A DNA stretch of 64,000 bases. It comes from Variovorax gossypii (lineage in GTDB: Bacteria > Pseudomonadota > Gammaproteobacteria > Burkholderiales > Burkholderiaceae_C). A program made the position numbers and the translations under genes. This document shows, in pieces, positions 27,682-35,459 of the stretch (its first letter is position 1; each line of letters starts with the position of its first letter). The notes beneath the pieces were generated by a model. It worked only from the letters and a program-made list of their open reading frames with translations. It searched no databases and had not been told where the DNA came from. The stretch covers positions 1 through 64,000 of the forward strand of contig NZ_RXOE01000009.1 of NCBI RefSeq assembly GCF_003965815.1. The letters are read 5' to 3'.

Positions 27682-27831
27682 TCAGCGCTTGTGCCTGTTC
27701 TTCGCGCCGCCCTGGCGGGCCTTGAAGCGCGGATTGGACTTGCAGATGACGTAGGTGCGGCCGCGCCGCGTCACCACCTGGCAGTCGCGGTGGCGTTTCT
27801 TTGCTTCTTTGAGCGAGGACAGGACTTGCAT
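27682..27831 (-). CDS. ykgO: 50S ribosomal protein L36, zinc-independent (type B)
   Basis: Ribosomal protein of 49 aa: MQVLSSLKEAKKRHRDC begins it and the KSNPRFKARQGG stretch is typical of the long, type B form of L36. Only two cysteines remain (C17 and C30), so the four-ligand zinc ribbon of the normal L36 is absent. In other proteobacteria such 'C-minus' paralogs are repressed by Zur and replace the zinc-containing protein during zinc shortage. The operator-like palindrome at 27874-27897 lies 43 nt upstream of the ATG. It is first gene of the L36/ABC/TonB-receptor unit and is the best hint that the unit answers to zinc. Confidence 0.93.
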   Translation of the reverse strand: MQVLSSLKEAKKRHRDCQVVTRRGRTYVICKSNPRFKARQGGAKNRHKR

Positions 27832-27873
27832 GGTCGGGATCGGAACCAGAGGATTCGGACCCGCGACTATACG

Positions 27874-27897
27874 TTATTGAGAATTCATTCTCAATAA
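27874..27897. promoter_or_regulatory. Fur/Zur-family operator-like palindrome
   Basis: Perfect 11-bp inverted halves TTATTGAGAAT and ATTCTCAATAA separated by TC. The core TGAGAAT/ATTCTCA resembles Fur boxes of other proteobacteria, but with a 2-nt rather than the classic 1-nt spacer. It lies between the Fur-family gene (ends 27925) and ykgO (starts 27831), placed to control the latter and the ABC/TonB genes beyond. The AT-rich surroundings differ sharply from the GC-rich neighbourhood. Whether Fur, Zur or the local regulator binds is inferred. Confidence 0.75.
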
Positions 27898-27924
27898 ATC
27901 GAAAGCCGGATGAAAGGCGGCCGG

Positions 27925-28380
27925 TCAGTGCGCCTTGCCTGCACGCCCCTTGTCGGACGTTGACGCGCCGGCGCACGACGCGCACACGCCGTGCAGCGTC
28001 ACTTCGTGGCTCTTCACCTGAAAGCCCTTCGGTACCAGGTCGTCCATCGGCCCGGGGCACGAGTGCAGCAGGTACACCTGCCCGCAGCTGGAGCAATGGA
28101 AGTAGTGATGGTGGTGGTCGGCCTGCTTGCCGCCGTGGCCGGCGTGCGGGTGCGCTTCGGCCTTGCACGCCACCTCGTAGCGGGCGGGCTCGCCGGGCAG
28201 CTCGACCTTGGCGATCTCGCCGTCCGCCAGCAGCAGCGAGACCTGGCGGTAGACGGTCGAGAGGCTGATCTCGGGGACGATCTCGCGCGCGTGCGCCAGG
28301 ATCTGGGGAGCGGTGAGGACGCGGCCTGCGTCGCTGAAGGCGGAGAAAACGGCGTTGCGTTGACGCGTGAGACGTTGCAT
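27925..28380 (-). CDS. Fur-family metalloregulator (Zur/Fur-like)
   Basis: DNA-binding repressor, 151 aa. The winged-helix part (1-70) contains the recognition helix EISLSTVYRQVSLL. A His-rich hinge (HPHAGHGGKQADHHHHYFHC) precedes the dimerisation domain, whose structural zinc site is C96-SS-C99 with C133-AS-C136. It is short at the N-terminus and starts directly at MQRLTRQRNAVFSAF. The neighbouring type B L36 gene and the palindrome between them suggest it is a Zur-type regulator of the downstream metal genes, but true Fur or another metal cannot be excluded. A second Fur-family gene lies at 43922-44395. Confidence 0.88.
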   Translation of the reverse strand: MQRLTRQRNAVFSAFSDAGRVLTAPQILAHAREIVPEISLSTVYRQVSLLLADGEIAKVELPGEPARYEVACKAEAHPHAGHGGKQADHHHHYFHCSSCGQVYLLHSCPGPMDDLVPKGFQVKSHEVTLHGVCASCAGASTSDKGRAGKAH

Positions 28381-28425
28381 CTGGATTCTGGAGCTGGCTT
28401 CGGGGCTGGCTTTGCGGGCGACCGG

Positions 28426-29514
28426 TCAGCCGATGGTGCGGACCACGTTCCCCTGCGGGTCCCTGATTGTCGTCTTCTGCACCTTCCAGCGCACGGCGCC
28501 AAAACCCCGTACCTCGTAGGTACCGGCGACCGGCTTCAGCGTGCGGGCCAGCTCGCGCACGGTGGCGTCGCTCAGCCGCATCACGAGCCTGTCGTCTTCC
28601 TCGGAAACGCTGTCGGCCTCGCCATGCTCGAAGACCAGTGACTTCTCGCGGCTCGCGAAGTGGAAGTCGCGCCCGAAAGGCAGCCGCAGTGGCAGCAGCG
28701 CGACCAGCTCGTCGACCTGCCGCGCGCCGAGGGTGATCTCGGTGACGGGCGAGCGCAGCAGCCGCTTGCTCGTCTCCCAGCCGAGCACTTCGGTGAAGAG
28801 AAAACCACTGGAAGAGCCGTCGCGCGCCGCGCCCTCTTCCACGCGCCGGCGAACTTCGGCGTCGTCGAGCAGCGAGGGCCTGGCGAGGTCGGTCACCCAC
28901 AGCGGCATCGCGGGCAGCAGCGCTTCGAGCAGCTTGCGCGTATCCCATTGCTTGCCGGCGCGTTCCTCGTCTTCCGTGAGGCCGACGACCTGGATGAAGC
29001 TCATGCGGCCGTTCGGCGTGTCGATGGCCGGCAGCTCCGGGTCGAACACGAAGCCCATCGAGCGGATCAGCGTTTCTTGCTCGAGCGCGATGGGGCCGTT
29101 GGCGGTCATCCAGTGGCCGTCGTCGAACACGTTGCCGCTCTTGAACACGTAGCGCGCGAGGTTCTGCAGGAAGTTGACGGCCCATGCGGGCGGGTCTTCG
29201 TCGTCCGGCTCGCAGGCCAGGCGGAAGGTCAACTCGAAGCCGTAGCCGCTGGTTTCGGCATCGTTCGATTCCTTGGCGTAGAGCTCGCTGAGCCCGTAGC
29301 TCAGGTAGTGCCAGTGCGGCACCGGCTCCATGCGCCTCCACACGCTCACGCCGTCGAGCGGGTCGGGCCCGCCGAGCATCCACTTGATGACCGTGGCGTA
29401 GTGCTTCGGCTCCTGGCCCGGGTAGACGCGCTCCAGTGCGGCGGTGATGGCGTCCCAGCCCGGCGAGAGGTCTTCGTCGTCGGCGGCGTCCCGGCCTTGC
29501 GCTGCTTCGGTCAT
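28426..29514 (-). CDS. Suppressor-of-fused (SUFU) domain protein
   Basis: Cytoplasmic protein, 362 aa. The N-terminal part has the SUFU fold signature: GWDAITAALERVYPGQEPKHYAT, then LDGVSVWRR and HWHYLSYGLSELY, and later SGYGFELTFRLA and NFLQNLARYVF. A C-terminal region of about 150 residues completes it. Bacterial SUFU proteins have been proposed as immunity proteins of polymorphic toxins, but no toxin gene is next to it here. It is on the same strand as the Fur-like gene, 45 nt upstream of it. It has no signal peptide. The function is unknown. Confidence 0.85.
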   Translation of the reverse strand: MTEAAQGRDAADDEDLSPGWDAITAALERVYPGQEPKHYATVIKWMLGGPDPLDGVSVWRRMEPVPHWHYLSYGLSELYAKESNDAETSGYGFELTFRLACEPDDEDPPAWAVNFLQNLARYVFKSGNVFDDGHWMTANGPIALEQETLIRSMGFVFDPELPAIDTPNGRMSFIQVVGLTEDEERAGKQWDTRKLLEALLPAMPLWVTDLARPSLLDDAEVRRRVEEGAARDGSSSGFLFTEVLGWETSKRLLRSPVTEITLGARQVDELVALLPLRLPFGRDFHFASREKSLVFEHGEADSVSEEDDRLVMRLSDATVRELARTLKPVAGTYEVRGFGAVRWKVQKTTIRDPQGNVVRTIG

Positions 29515-29656
29515 GTCGCTCCTTGCGCTCCTTGCGATCTCGATGGCGGCAAGCCTACACCGGCCCCGGCCGCCCTCAGGCAGATGTCAGGCCCGCATGG
29601 CATCCTCGTGCGCCGAACAGACAGAGATAGACAGCTTTTTCAGTGGAGAGAACAAC

Positions 29657-30481
29657 GTGAGATGGTTCCATCGGCGGGATGCGCTGGTACTTTCTGCCGC
29701 ATGCGCCGCCGCCGCCCTGCTGGCCGCGTCGGGCTGCGGGCAATCGCAGGACGCGCCCGCGGCCGCCCCGGCGACGCCGCCGCCCCAGCCGGGCAGCATA
29801 GAGATCACGCAGGCGGACATCGACTGGTTCCGCCGCAGCCATGCCGAGTGGGTCGGCTGCGAATCCGGCGCGCCCGCCATCGTGCCGCCCGACATGACGC
29901 TCGAGCAGTTCGGCGACGTGCTCGACGGCGGCAGCTCGCCGGTCTTCGACCGCTTCGTGAACGTGGCGGCCGCCTTCTTCCTGCACGCGAACTTCGTGGC
30001 CGGGCACTACGCCTTCGAGCCGCCCTTCGAGCAGCGCACGGCCTTCGACGTGACGGCCGAGCACATCCGCCTGCTGCAGCACGCCAACTGGAACAGCTTC
30101 GTGATCGACTGCAAGCGCCCCTACGGCGACTTCACGCACTTCGAGATCGACATGGCCGACATCCTGGGCCTGCCGATCACGAAGGACGCGAAGGGCCTCG
30201 CGCAGATCGGCAAGGACGCTGAAAAGCGCATGAACGCCCTGCACGCCGACGTCCTGCCCACGCTGCAGGCGTACATCCGCTTCGCGCGACTCAACCCGGG
30301 GCGCTACGTGGTGCCCGGACGCGGCATTGCGCAGACGCGCGGGAGGCCGCTGTGCAGGCCGGTGTCGGCCACGCGGCTGGCGATGTATCAGCGTGCGCTG
30401 CAGGCGGCCGGCCCGCGCTCAGACTCGCGCCGGGTCGCGGCGCTCGACGAGGCAGCTGCCGCACTGTTCGCGCTGGATTGA
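29657..30481 (+). CDS. Putative lipoprotein of unknown function
   Basis: Protein of 274 aa. A GTG start at 29657 is chosen: GGAGAG lies just upstream, and the N-terminus then reads as a lipoprotein signal (basic RWFHRRD, hydrophobic Ala/Leu core, lipobox LAASGC). A Pro/Ala linker (about 30-45) leads to a soluble, mostly helical domain that contains conserved-looking runs such as WVGCESGAPAIVP, FFLHANFVAGHYAFE and DFTHFEIDMADILGLP. I do not recognise the family. It faces the periplasm. It converges on rbgA; a GCCCTG-CGAA-CAGGGC stem-loop (30488-30503) sits between them. Confidence 0.72.
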   Translation: MRWFHRRDALVLSAACAAAALLAASGCGQSQDAPAAAPATPPPQPGSIEITQADIDWFRRSHAEWVGCESGAPAIVPPDMTLEQFGDVLDGGSSPVFDRFVNVAAAFFLHANFVAGHYAFEPPFEQRTAFDVTAEHIRLLQHANWNSFVIDCKRPYGDFTHFEIDMADILGLPITKDAKGLAQIGKDAEKRMNALHADVLPTLQAYIRFARLNPGRYVVPGRGIAQTRGRPLCRPVSATRLAMYQRALQAAGPRSDSRRVAALDEAAAALFALD

Positions 30482-30487
30482 ACCGCC

Positions 30488-30503
30488 GCCCTGCGAACAG
30501 GGC
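30488..30503. terminator. Short stem-loop between convergent genes
   Basis: GCCCTG and CAGGGC pair around a CGAA tetraloop, a very stable 6-bp hairpin just after the lipoprotein stop. It has no clear T-run, so it is a weak terminator candidate or an mRNA 3'-end stabiliser. Confidence 0.35.
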
Positions 30504-30555
30504 GCCGAGCGCGAGGCCCAGGCGTCATCGGGCTCGGCAGGCATCTCCGGCTGCC

Positions 30556-31518
30556 TCAGGCGTCCTGCCCGGACGCGGCCTCGGGCTTCGGCTTGCCCTT
30601 CTGCTTGCGCGCGGCCTTCTTCGCGGCGCGTTCGGCGTCCGCGCGCTGGCCCTCGGCCAGCCACACGGCGAACTCCTCGGGCGTCTCGAGCGTGATTCGC
30701 CCGAGGTTGCCGGCGCGGAACTCGTGCATCACGATCTCCGCCGCCTTCTGCAGGTTCACGCGGCCCTTGCCCAGCAGCGCGCCGCGCTTGCGGCCAATGG
30801 TGTCGAGCAGCGCCTCGTCCTTCATGTCGGCCATGGTCTCGGCGTCGAGTTCCACGAGCTTGAAGCGCGCGGCGATGCCGGCTGCGTAGTTCGACTTGAG
30901 GTAGCCGAGCAGCTCGAGCGCCACCTCTTCCTCGTCGAAGGCGTTGCGCCCCACCGCGCCGCTGGCCGCGAGGTTGTAGCCGCTCCTGGGCACGATGATG
31001 CGCGGCCACAGCATGCCGGGCGTGTCCCACAGGTAGAAGTCGTCGGTCAGCGTGATGCGCTGTTCGAGCTTGGTGATGCCGGCCTCGTCGCCGGTCTTGG
31101 CCTTGCGGCTGCCGGTGAGCGTGTTGATGAGAGTGGACTTGCCCACGTTGGGAATGCCGCAGATCAGCACCCGCATCGGCTTGGCCAGGCCGCCGCGGTT
31201 GGGCGAGAGCTCGTGGCAGGCCTTCACGATCTGCTGGGCCGGGGTGGTCTGGCTCGCGTCCAGGGGGATGGCGCGGGTGGCCGGCAGCGCGTTGTAGTAC
31301 GCCAGCCAGAGTGCGGTGCGCTCGGGGTCGGCCAGGTCCTGCTTGTTGAGTACCTTCAGCGTGGGCCGGCCGGCCGTGAGCTCGGCCAGCATCGGATTGG
31401 CGCTGGAGCCGGGCAGCCGCGCGTCGAGCAGCTCGATGACCACGTCGATGTCCTTCACCCGCTCGGTGATGGCCTTCTGGGTCGAATACATGTGACCGGG
31501 GAACCACTGGATCGCCAT
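30556..31518 (-). CDS. rbgA: Ribosome biogenesis GTPase YlqF/RbgA
   Basis: Circularly permuted GTPase that helps assemble the 50S subunit, 320 aa. The motif order is permuted as expected: G4 (KVLNKQD) first, then G1 (GIPNVGKST), G2 threonine (GDEAGIT) and G3 (DTPG). The family opening MAIQWFPGHM is intact, which fixes the start at 31518, preceded by AGAAGAG. The RNA-binding domain (about 175-285) is complete. The Lys-rich tail (AAKKAARKQKGKPKPE) is common in beta-proteobacteria. Confidence 0.94.
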   Translation of the reverse strand: MAIQWFPGHMYSTQKAITERVKDIDVVIELLDARLPGSSANPMLAELTAGRPTLKVLNKQDLADPERTALWLAYYNALPATRAIPLDASQTTPAQQIVKACHELSPNRGGLAKPMRVLICGIPNVGKSTLINTLTGSRKAKTGDEAGITKLEQRITLTDDFYLWDTPGMLWPRIIVPRSGYNLAASGAVGRNAFDEEEVALELLGYLKSNYAAGIAARFKLVELDAETMADMKDEALLDTIGRKRGALLGKGRVNLQKAAEIVMHEFRAGNLGRITLETPEEFAVWLAEGQRADAERAAKKAARKQKGKPKPEAASGQDA

Positions 31519-31615
31519 CGTGGGCTCTTCTTTCTTTCGCGCTGTCTCTGCCTGTGAATGGGGCGGCCCGCGGGGGCCGGTGCGCATTGTGAACCGGGAA
31601 CCTGAACGGGAGCTT

Positions 31616-31640
31616 GTTGCTACGCTTTCCATAGCTGCAG
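31616..31640. repeat. Short interspersed palindrome, copy A
   Basis: The sequence GCTACGCTTTCCATAGC, with flanks TT before and TGCAGGC after, forms a small inverted repeat (GCTA/TAGC). A related copy occurs at 37119-37139. I recall similar GCTAT...ATAGC elements as frequent between genes in Comamonadaceae. It lies between rbgA and the divergent BamE-like gene. Confidence 0.5.
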
Positions 31641-31742
31641 GCGGGCATTCTGCCTTCGCTTTCGGGTTGTTCGCTCCTAGAATCCCTTCGCTGCCAACCG
31701 GCACCGGTGCGGCAGTTACTCCAACAACTCCGAGGGAAATCC

Positions 31743-32360
31743 ATGTTCAAGCGCCTTGCCGCTGCCGCCCTGCTGGCAGCCACCGTCGTGCCCGCGTTCG
31801 TCACCGTCGCCCACGCCCAGCGGCCCTCCCCGCCGCCCGGCCCGCTGGTCAGCGGCTTCCTGTGCTGCAACATGCGCACCTACGGCGACTCGATCAGCGA
31901 CATCAACTACGACGAGCAAGGCACGAGCATCGTGCCGGTGGGCACGCCGGCGCGCGTCACGTCCTACGACTTCCGCTGGTTCGGCGTGGAGCTCGGCGGC
32001 AAGCAGCAGCGCATCAAGAACGACTACAGCCGCAACATCCCGCTGCCCACCTTCGCGCAGCGCTACGTCGTGACCCAGGACCCGAAGCAGAAGCTCGCGA
32101 CCTTCCCCGCTCCGGTGCGCGACGCCATCCTCGCCGGCAAGGTGATGACCGGCATGACGCGCGAGCAGGTGCTGATGGCCATCGCCTACCCGGTGGCCAG
32201 CGAGAACCCCAGCCTCGACGCGCCCGTGTGGCGCTACTGGCGCGACAGCTGGTCGGAGTTCCAGGTGCAGTTCGACGAGAAGGGCCTCGTGAAGGCGGTG
32301 GTGGGCGACGCCGTGGCGCTGAGCCGCGTGTTCGTCGCGACACCGGCTGCGCAGCCTTAA
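31743..32360 (+). CDS. Secreted protein with BamE/SmpA-like module
   Basis: Protein of 205 aa. A signal peptide (cleavage after AHA at about residue 25) precedes a mature protein whose C-terminal half resembles the SmpA/BamE fold: GKVMTGMTREQVLMAIAYP, then VWRYWRD and FQVQFDEKGLVKAVVGD. There is no lipobox; two adjacent cysteines (C41, C42) lie in the mature N-terminus. It is expected to be periplasmic, perhaps linked with envelope assembly. Single gene. Confidence 0.75.
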   Translation: MFKRLAAAALLAATVVPAFVTVAHAQRPSPPPGPLVSGFLCCNMRTYGDSISDINYDEQGTSIVPVGTPARVTSYDFRWFGVELGGKQQRIKNDYSRNIPLPTFAQRYVVTQDPKQKLATFPAPVRDAILAGKVMTGMTREQVLMAIAYPVASENPSLDAPVWRYWRDSWSEFQVQFDEKGLVKAVVGDAVALSRVFVATPAAQP

Positions 32361-32506
32361 GTTCTCGCGCATTGCGCGTGTCTTGCACACACGCGCATTC
32401 CCTTAGAGTTTTTTGCGCCGCGCGGTCATTCATCGCCCCTATGATTTGACCGAGTGCGGCGCCCGAGCGTCGGTCGAATCGAAACCCTTTGATGGAGTTG
32501 CCAACG

Positions 32507-32935
32507 ATGAAACCCGTCTCCGAACTGCTCAAGCGCCATGATTCCGCGGCATGGCGCACCTCCCCCGACACCAGCGTGTTCGACGCGCTTTCCATCCTGG
32601 CGCGCTTCGAGGTGGGCGCGCTGATGGTGATGGACGGCGAAAGGCTGGTGGGCTTCCTCTCCGAGCGCGACTACACCCGCAAGGTCGCGCTGCAGGGCAA
32701 GAACTCGAAGGAAGTGAAGGTGCGCGAGATCATGACGCCCGACGTGATGACCGTCACCCCCCAGACCCGCACGCGCGCCTGCATGGCGCTCATGAGCCAG
32801 CGCAAGTTCCGCCACCTGCCGGTGGTCGACGGCGACAAGGTGGTCGGCATGATCTCCATCCAGGACCTGATGGACGACATCATCGCGGACCAGGAAGCCA
32901 CCATCGAGCAGCTGACCACCTACATCCAGAGCTGA
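32507..32935 (+). CDS. CBS-domain pair protein
   Basis: Cytoplasmic protein, 142 aa, made almost only of two CBS motifs (Bateman module): the first around VFDALSILARFEVGALMVMDGERLVGFLSERDY, the second around IMTPDVMTVTPQT and KFRHLPVVDGDKVVGMISIQDLM. Such stand-alone modules bind adenine nucleotides and regulate partner proteins. The start at 32507 (MKPVSELLKRH) has GGAG 9 nt upstream; an ATG at 32492 is less likely. The partner is unknown. Confidence 0.9.
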   Translation: MKPVSELLKRHDSAAWRTSPDTSVFDALSILARFEVGALMVMDGERLVGFLSERDYTRKVALQGKNSKEVKVREIMTPDVMTVTPQTRTRACMALMSQRKFRHLPVVDGDKVVGMISIQDLMDDIIADQEATIEQLTTYIQS

Positions 32936-33053
32936 GCCGGTCCGCGCCATCGCAGACCCTGCCCGGCGCGCGGGTAGGGAATAGACCTACGCACCCTCCG
33001 GCGCCTCATGGCGCACAGTGGGCTTTCGTTCATCCATCCAGCGGGGACACTGA

Positions 33054-33413
33054 ATGCAGATACAGGTCAACACGAGCAACGGCATCACCAACAAGGACGC
33101 GCTGGAGCGTTGGGCCGATGCGGAGATCAAGCAGAACCTGAGCCGTTTCGTCGACGACGTGACGCGCGTCGAGGTACACCTGAGCGACGAGAACCACGAC
33201 AAGGCCGGCAGCGGCGACAAGTGCTGCGTGATGGAGGCGCGCCTGGCGCACCACCAGCCGCTGGCGGTGACGCAGCACGCGGCCAGCCTCGACGAGGCCT
33301 TCCGGGGCGCGTCGGACAAGCTGAAGCGCCTGATCGAGAACACACTGGGGCGGCTTCACAACCACCGGGACCGGGGCTCGATCCGCACCGATCCGAACTT
33401 CATCGCCGAGTAG
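33054..33413 (+). CDS. Short HPF/RaiA-like ribosome-associated protein
   Basis: Protein of 119 aa with the beta-alpha-beta-beta-beta-alpha fold of short hibernation-promoting factors: MQIQVNTSNGI, RFVDDVTRVEVHLSDEN, VMEARLAHHQPLAVTQHA and ASDKLKRLIENTLGRL. It probably binds the 30S decoding site and slows translation or dimerises ribosomes under stress. The acidic insert (HLSDENHDKAGSGDKC) differs from standard HPF. Its 3' end overlaps the convergent MerR gene by 14 nt. Confidence 0.82.
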   Translation: MQIQVNTSNGITNKDALERWADAEIKQNLSRFVDDVTRVEVHLSDENHDKAGSGDKCCVMEARLAHHQPLAVTQHAASLDEAFRGASDKLKRLIENTLGRLHNHRDRGSIRTDPNFIAE

Positions 33414-33855
33414 CGCCGCGCCCGCGCCTGGCGGGCACGGCGGAGGGCTCCGCGGCAATGAGCGGCGGGCGGTGGCCGCTGGTCATCCACTCGTCGTAGA
33501 AGTCGATCTTGCGATCGACGAGCGACAGCGCCCTCTTCCACTCGGCGATGGTCTGGTTCACGCGCTCGCGGTGCGCCGCGAGCATGTCGCGCCGCTCGCG
33601 CAGCGTGACCTTGCCCTGCAGCGCGAGCGCGGTGTATTCGCGCATCTCGGCGATCGACATGCCGGTGCGGCGCAGCCGCTCCATCAGGTCGAGCCAGCCC
33701 ACGTGAAGCTCGACGTACAGCCGCCGGCCGCCCTCGTCGCGCGCCACGCCGGGCACGAGGCCCTGCGTCTCGTACCAGCGGATGGCGTGCACGGTGCGGC
33801 CGGTGCGCGCAGCCAGCTCGCCGATGTGGAAGGGCGTGCCGGTGTCAGCCGGCAT
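33400..33855 (-). CDS. MerR-family transcriptional regulator
   Basis: Regulator of 151 aa. The MerR helix-turn-helix is at the N-terminus (FHIGELAARTGRTVHAIRWYETQGLVPGVARDEGGRRLY), followed by a long dimerisation helix (about 80-115). There are no metal-binding cysteines, so it belongs to the drug/organic-effector type rather than the metal type. Its start overlaps the stop of the SnoaL-like gene by 11 nt, so it is cotranscribed with and perhaps regulates that gene. The basic tail RRGRGATRR lies in the overlap with the HPF-like gene. Confidence 0.88.
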   Translation of the reverse strand: MPADTGTPFHIGELAARTGRTVHAIRWYETQGLVPGVARDEGGRRLYVELHVGWLDLMERLRRTGMSIAEMREYTALALQGKVTLRERRDMLAAHRERVNQTIAEWKRALSLVDRKIDFYDEWMTSGHRPPLIAAEPSAVPARRGRGATRR

Positions 33856-34276
33856 GGGCGGTCGCCGGCGAAGCCGGCGGGGGCTGCAGCGCCTCCTGCA
33901 CCAGCGCGGTGTCGAAGTACTCGGTCAGCTCTTTCACCTTGCCTCCTTCGAGTCGGTAGACGTAGCAATAGCGGTTGTTGTAGCGCTTGCCGGCCTTGGT
34001 GGGCACGTCGCCGCTGAAGAGCACCACCACCCGGTCGCCCTCGGCGATGACGCGCTCTGTCCTGCTTCTGTAGGGCGCGGCGAACTGGGCGAAGAGCGGG
34101 TCGAGCAGCTCCTCGCGGATCGCCTTCTTGCCCCGGTAGGTGCGCGACCACGCCGTGCTGCCCTCGAGCTTCCAGCTCGCGTCGTCGGCGAGGCTGTCGA
34201 CGAAGGCCCGGCCGTTGCCCTTGTCCAGCTCGTCGTGGATGTGCTGGACCAGGGCCTTGTTCTCGATCGTGTTCAT
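33845..34276 (-). CDS. SnoaL/NTF2-like protein
   Basis: Single-domain cone-shaped NTF2-like protein, 143 aa (LVQHIHDELDKGNGRAFVDSLADDASWKL, then GKKAIREELLDPLFAQF and VKELTEYFDTALVQEAL). Relatives are polyketide cyclases, isomerases or ligand-binding proteins; the reaction here is not known. It is first gene of a two-gene unit with the overlapping MerR regulator. Start at 34276. Confidence 0.82.
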   Translation of the reverse strand: MNTIENKALVQHIHDELDKGNGRAFVDSLADDASWKLEGSTAWSRTYRGKKAIREELLDPLFAQFAAPYRSRTERVIAEGDRVVVLFSGDVPTKAGKRYNNRYCYVYRLEGGKVKELTEYFDTALVQEALQPPPASPATAHAG

Positions 34277-34375
34277 GGCTTGATTTCCTCTTGTTGAATG
34301 AACCGGATACCCGGTGAATTCATTGGAAATGCTCGAGTGCGCTCTAGGTCAAGCGCCATGAACACGGTGCCGGGA

Positions 34376-35305
34376 TCAGATGCGCTTCGCGTTCGCCATG
34401 CCCTTGGCGACTTCGTTCGCGCCCTGTGCCGCGCCGCTTTGCGGCACCGCCTCGCCTTCGCGGTCGGTCACCTCCGACAGGCGCGCCGCCAGCTGCTCTG
34501 GCGTGTCGGCCTCGATGCCCAGCCAGGCCCCCTGCGTCAGCGTGATGTGCGCGGCCTCGAAGGTGCCGGCGCCCGCGCAGAGGACGGTGCGGTTGGGCGC
34601 GTCCTGCGCGGCCAGCACCAGCATCGCCGGCACCACGGCCTCGGGGCGGAAGGCCTCGAGCATTTCCTTGGGGAACAGGTCCTCGGTCATGCGCGTGGCC
34701 GCGGTGGGCGCCAGGCAGTTCACGCGGATGTCGTTCTTCGCGCCCTCGATGCTCAGCGTCTGCATCAGGCCCACCAGCGCAAGCTTGGCGGCGCCGTAGT
34801 TGCTCTGGCCGAAGTTGCCGTACAGGCCGGTGGACGAGGTGGTCATCACGATGCGGCCGTACTTCTGCTCGTTCATGAGCGCCCAGACGGCCTTGGTGCA
34901 GTTCACGGCGCCCATCAGGTGCACGTCGACCACCAGCTTGAAGTCGGCGAGGTCCATCTTGGCGAAGCTCTTGTCGCGCAGGATGCCGGCGTTGTTGACG
35001 AGGATGTCGACGCGGCCCCAGGCATCGACCGCCTCCTTGATCATGGCCTGCACCGCCTCGAAGTCGGTGACCGAGGCGCCGTTGGCAATGGCCTCGCCGC
35101 CGGCAGCCTTGATCTCGTCGACCACCGCCTGCGCGGCACTCACCGAACCGCCGGAGCCGTCGCGCGCGCCGCCCAGGTCGTTGACCACCACCTTCGCGCC
35201 GCGCGCCGCCAGTGCCAGCGCATGCTGGCGGCCCAGGCCGCCGCCCGCGCCGGTCACGATGGCCACGCGGCCCTTGAAATCGAGGTTGCTGCTGCCGTTG
35301 CTCAT
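34376..35305 (-). CDS. SDR-family (3R)-hydroxyacyl-CoA dehydrogenase-like oxidoreductase
   Basis: Short-chain dehydrogenase, 309 aa. The cofactor motif GAGGGLGRQHA, the NNAG motif and the catalytic Ser-Tyr-Lys (TSSTGLYGNFGQSNYGAAK) are all present. The stretch VVVNDLGGARDGSGGS after the first beta strand is typical of the dehydrogenase domain of multifunctional beta-oxidation enzymes (HSD17B4/FabG-like), so a 3-hydroxyacyl-CoA substrate is likely. NAD or NADP use cannot be settled. Single gene. Confidence 0.86.
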   Translation of the reverse strand: MSNGSSNLDFKGRVAIVTGAGGGLGRQHALALAARGAKVVVNDLGGARDGSGGSVSAAQAVVDEIKAAGGEAIANGASVTDFEAVQAMIKEAVDAWGRVDILVNNAGILRDKSFAKMDLADFKLVVDVHLMGAVNCTKAVWALMNEQKYGRIVMTTSSTGLYGNFGQSNYGAAKLALVGLMQTLSIEGAKNDIRVNCLAPTAATRMTEDLFPKEMLEAFRPEAVVPAMLVLAAQDAPNRTVLCAGAGTFEAAHITLTQGAWLGIEADTPEQLAARLSEVTDREGEAVPQSGAAQGANEVAKGMANAKRI

Positions 35306-35459
35306 GTCTCTGTGTCGCCTTCCATGGGAGTTGCCATTGTTCGTTGCCGTGCCGGGGTTGGCTTCCCCGGCGGTCGGCAGCGTGGCGTTTTACCCCAGAA
35401 AGCGGCCGCGAGGCAGCCCGCGCGCGACTGCCCCAGTCGCCAGCGCGTCAGGAAAGGAG

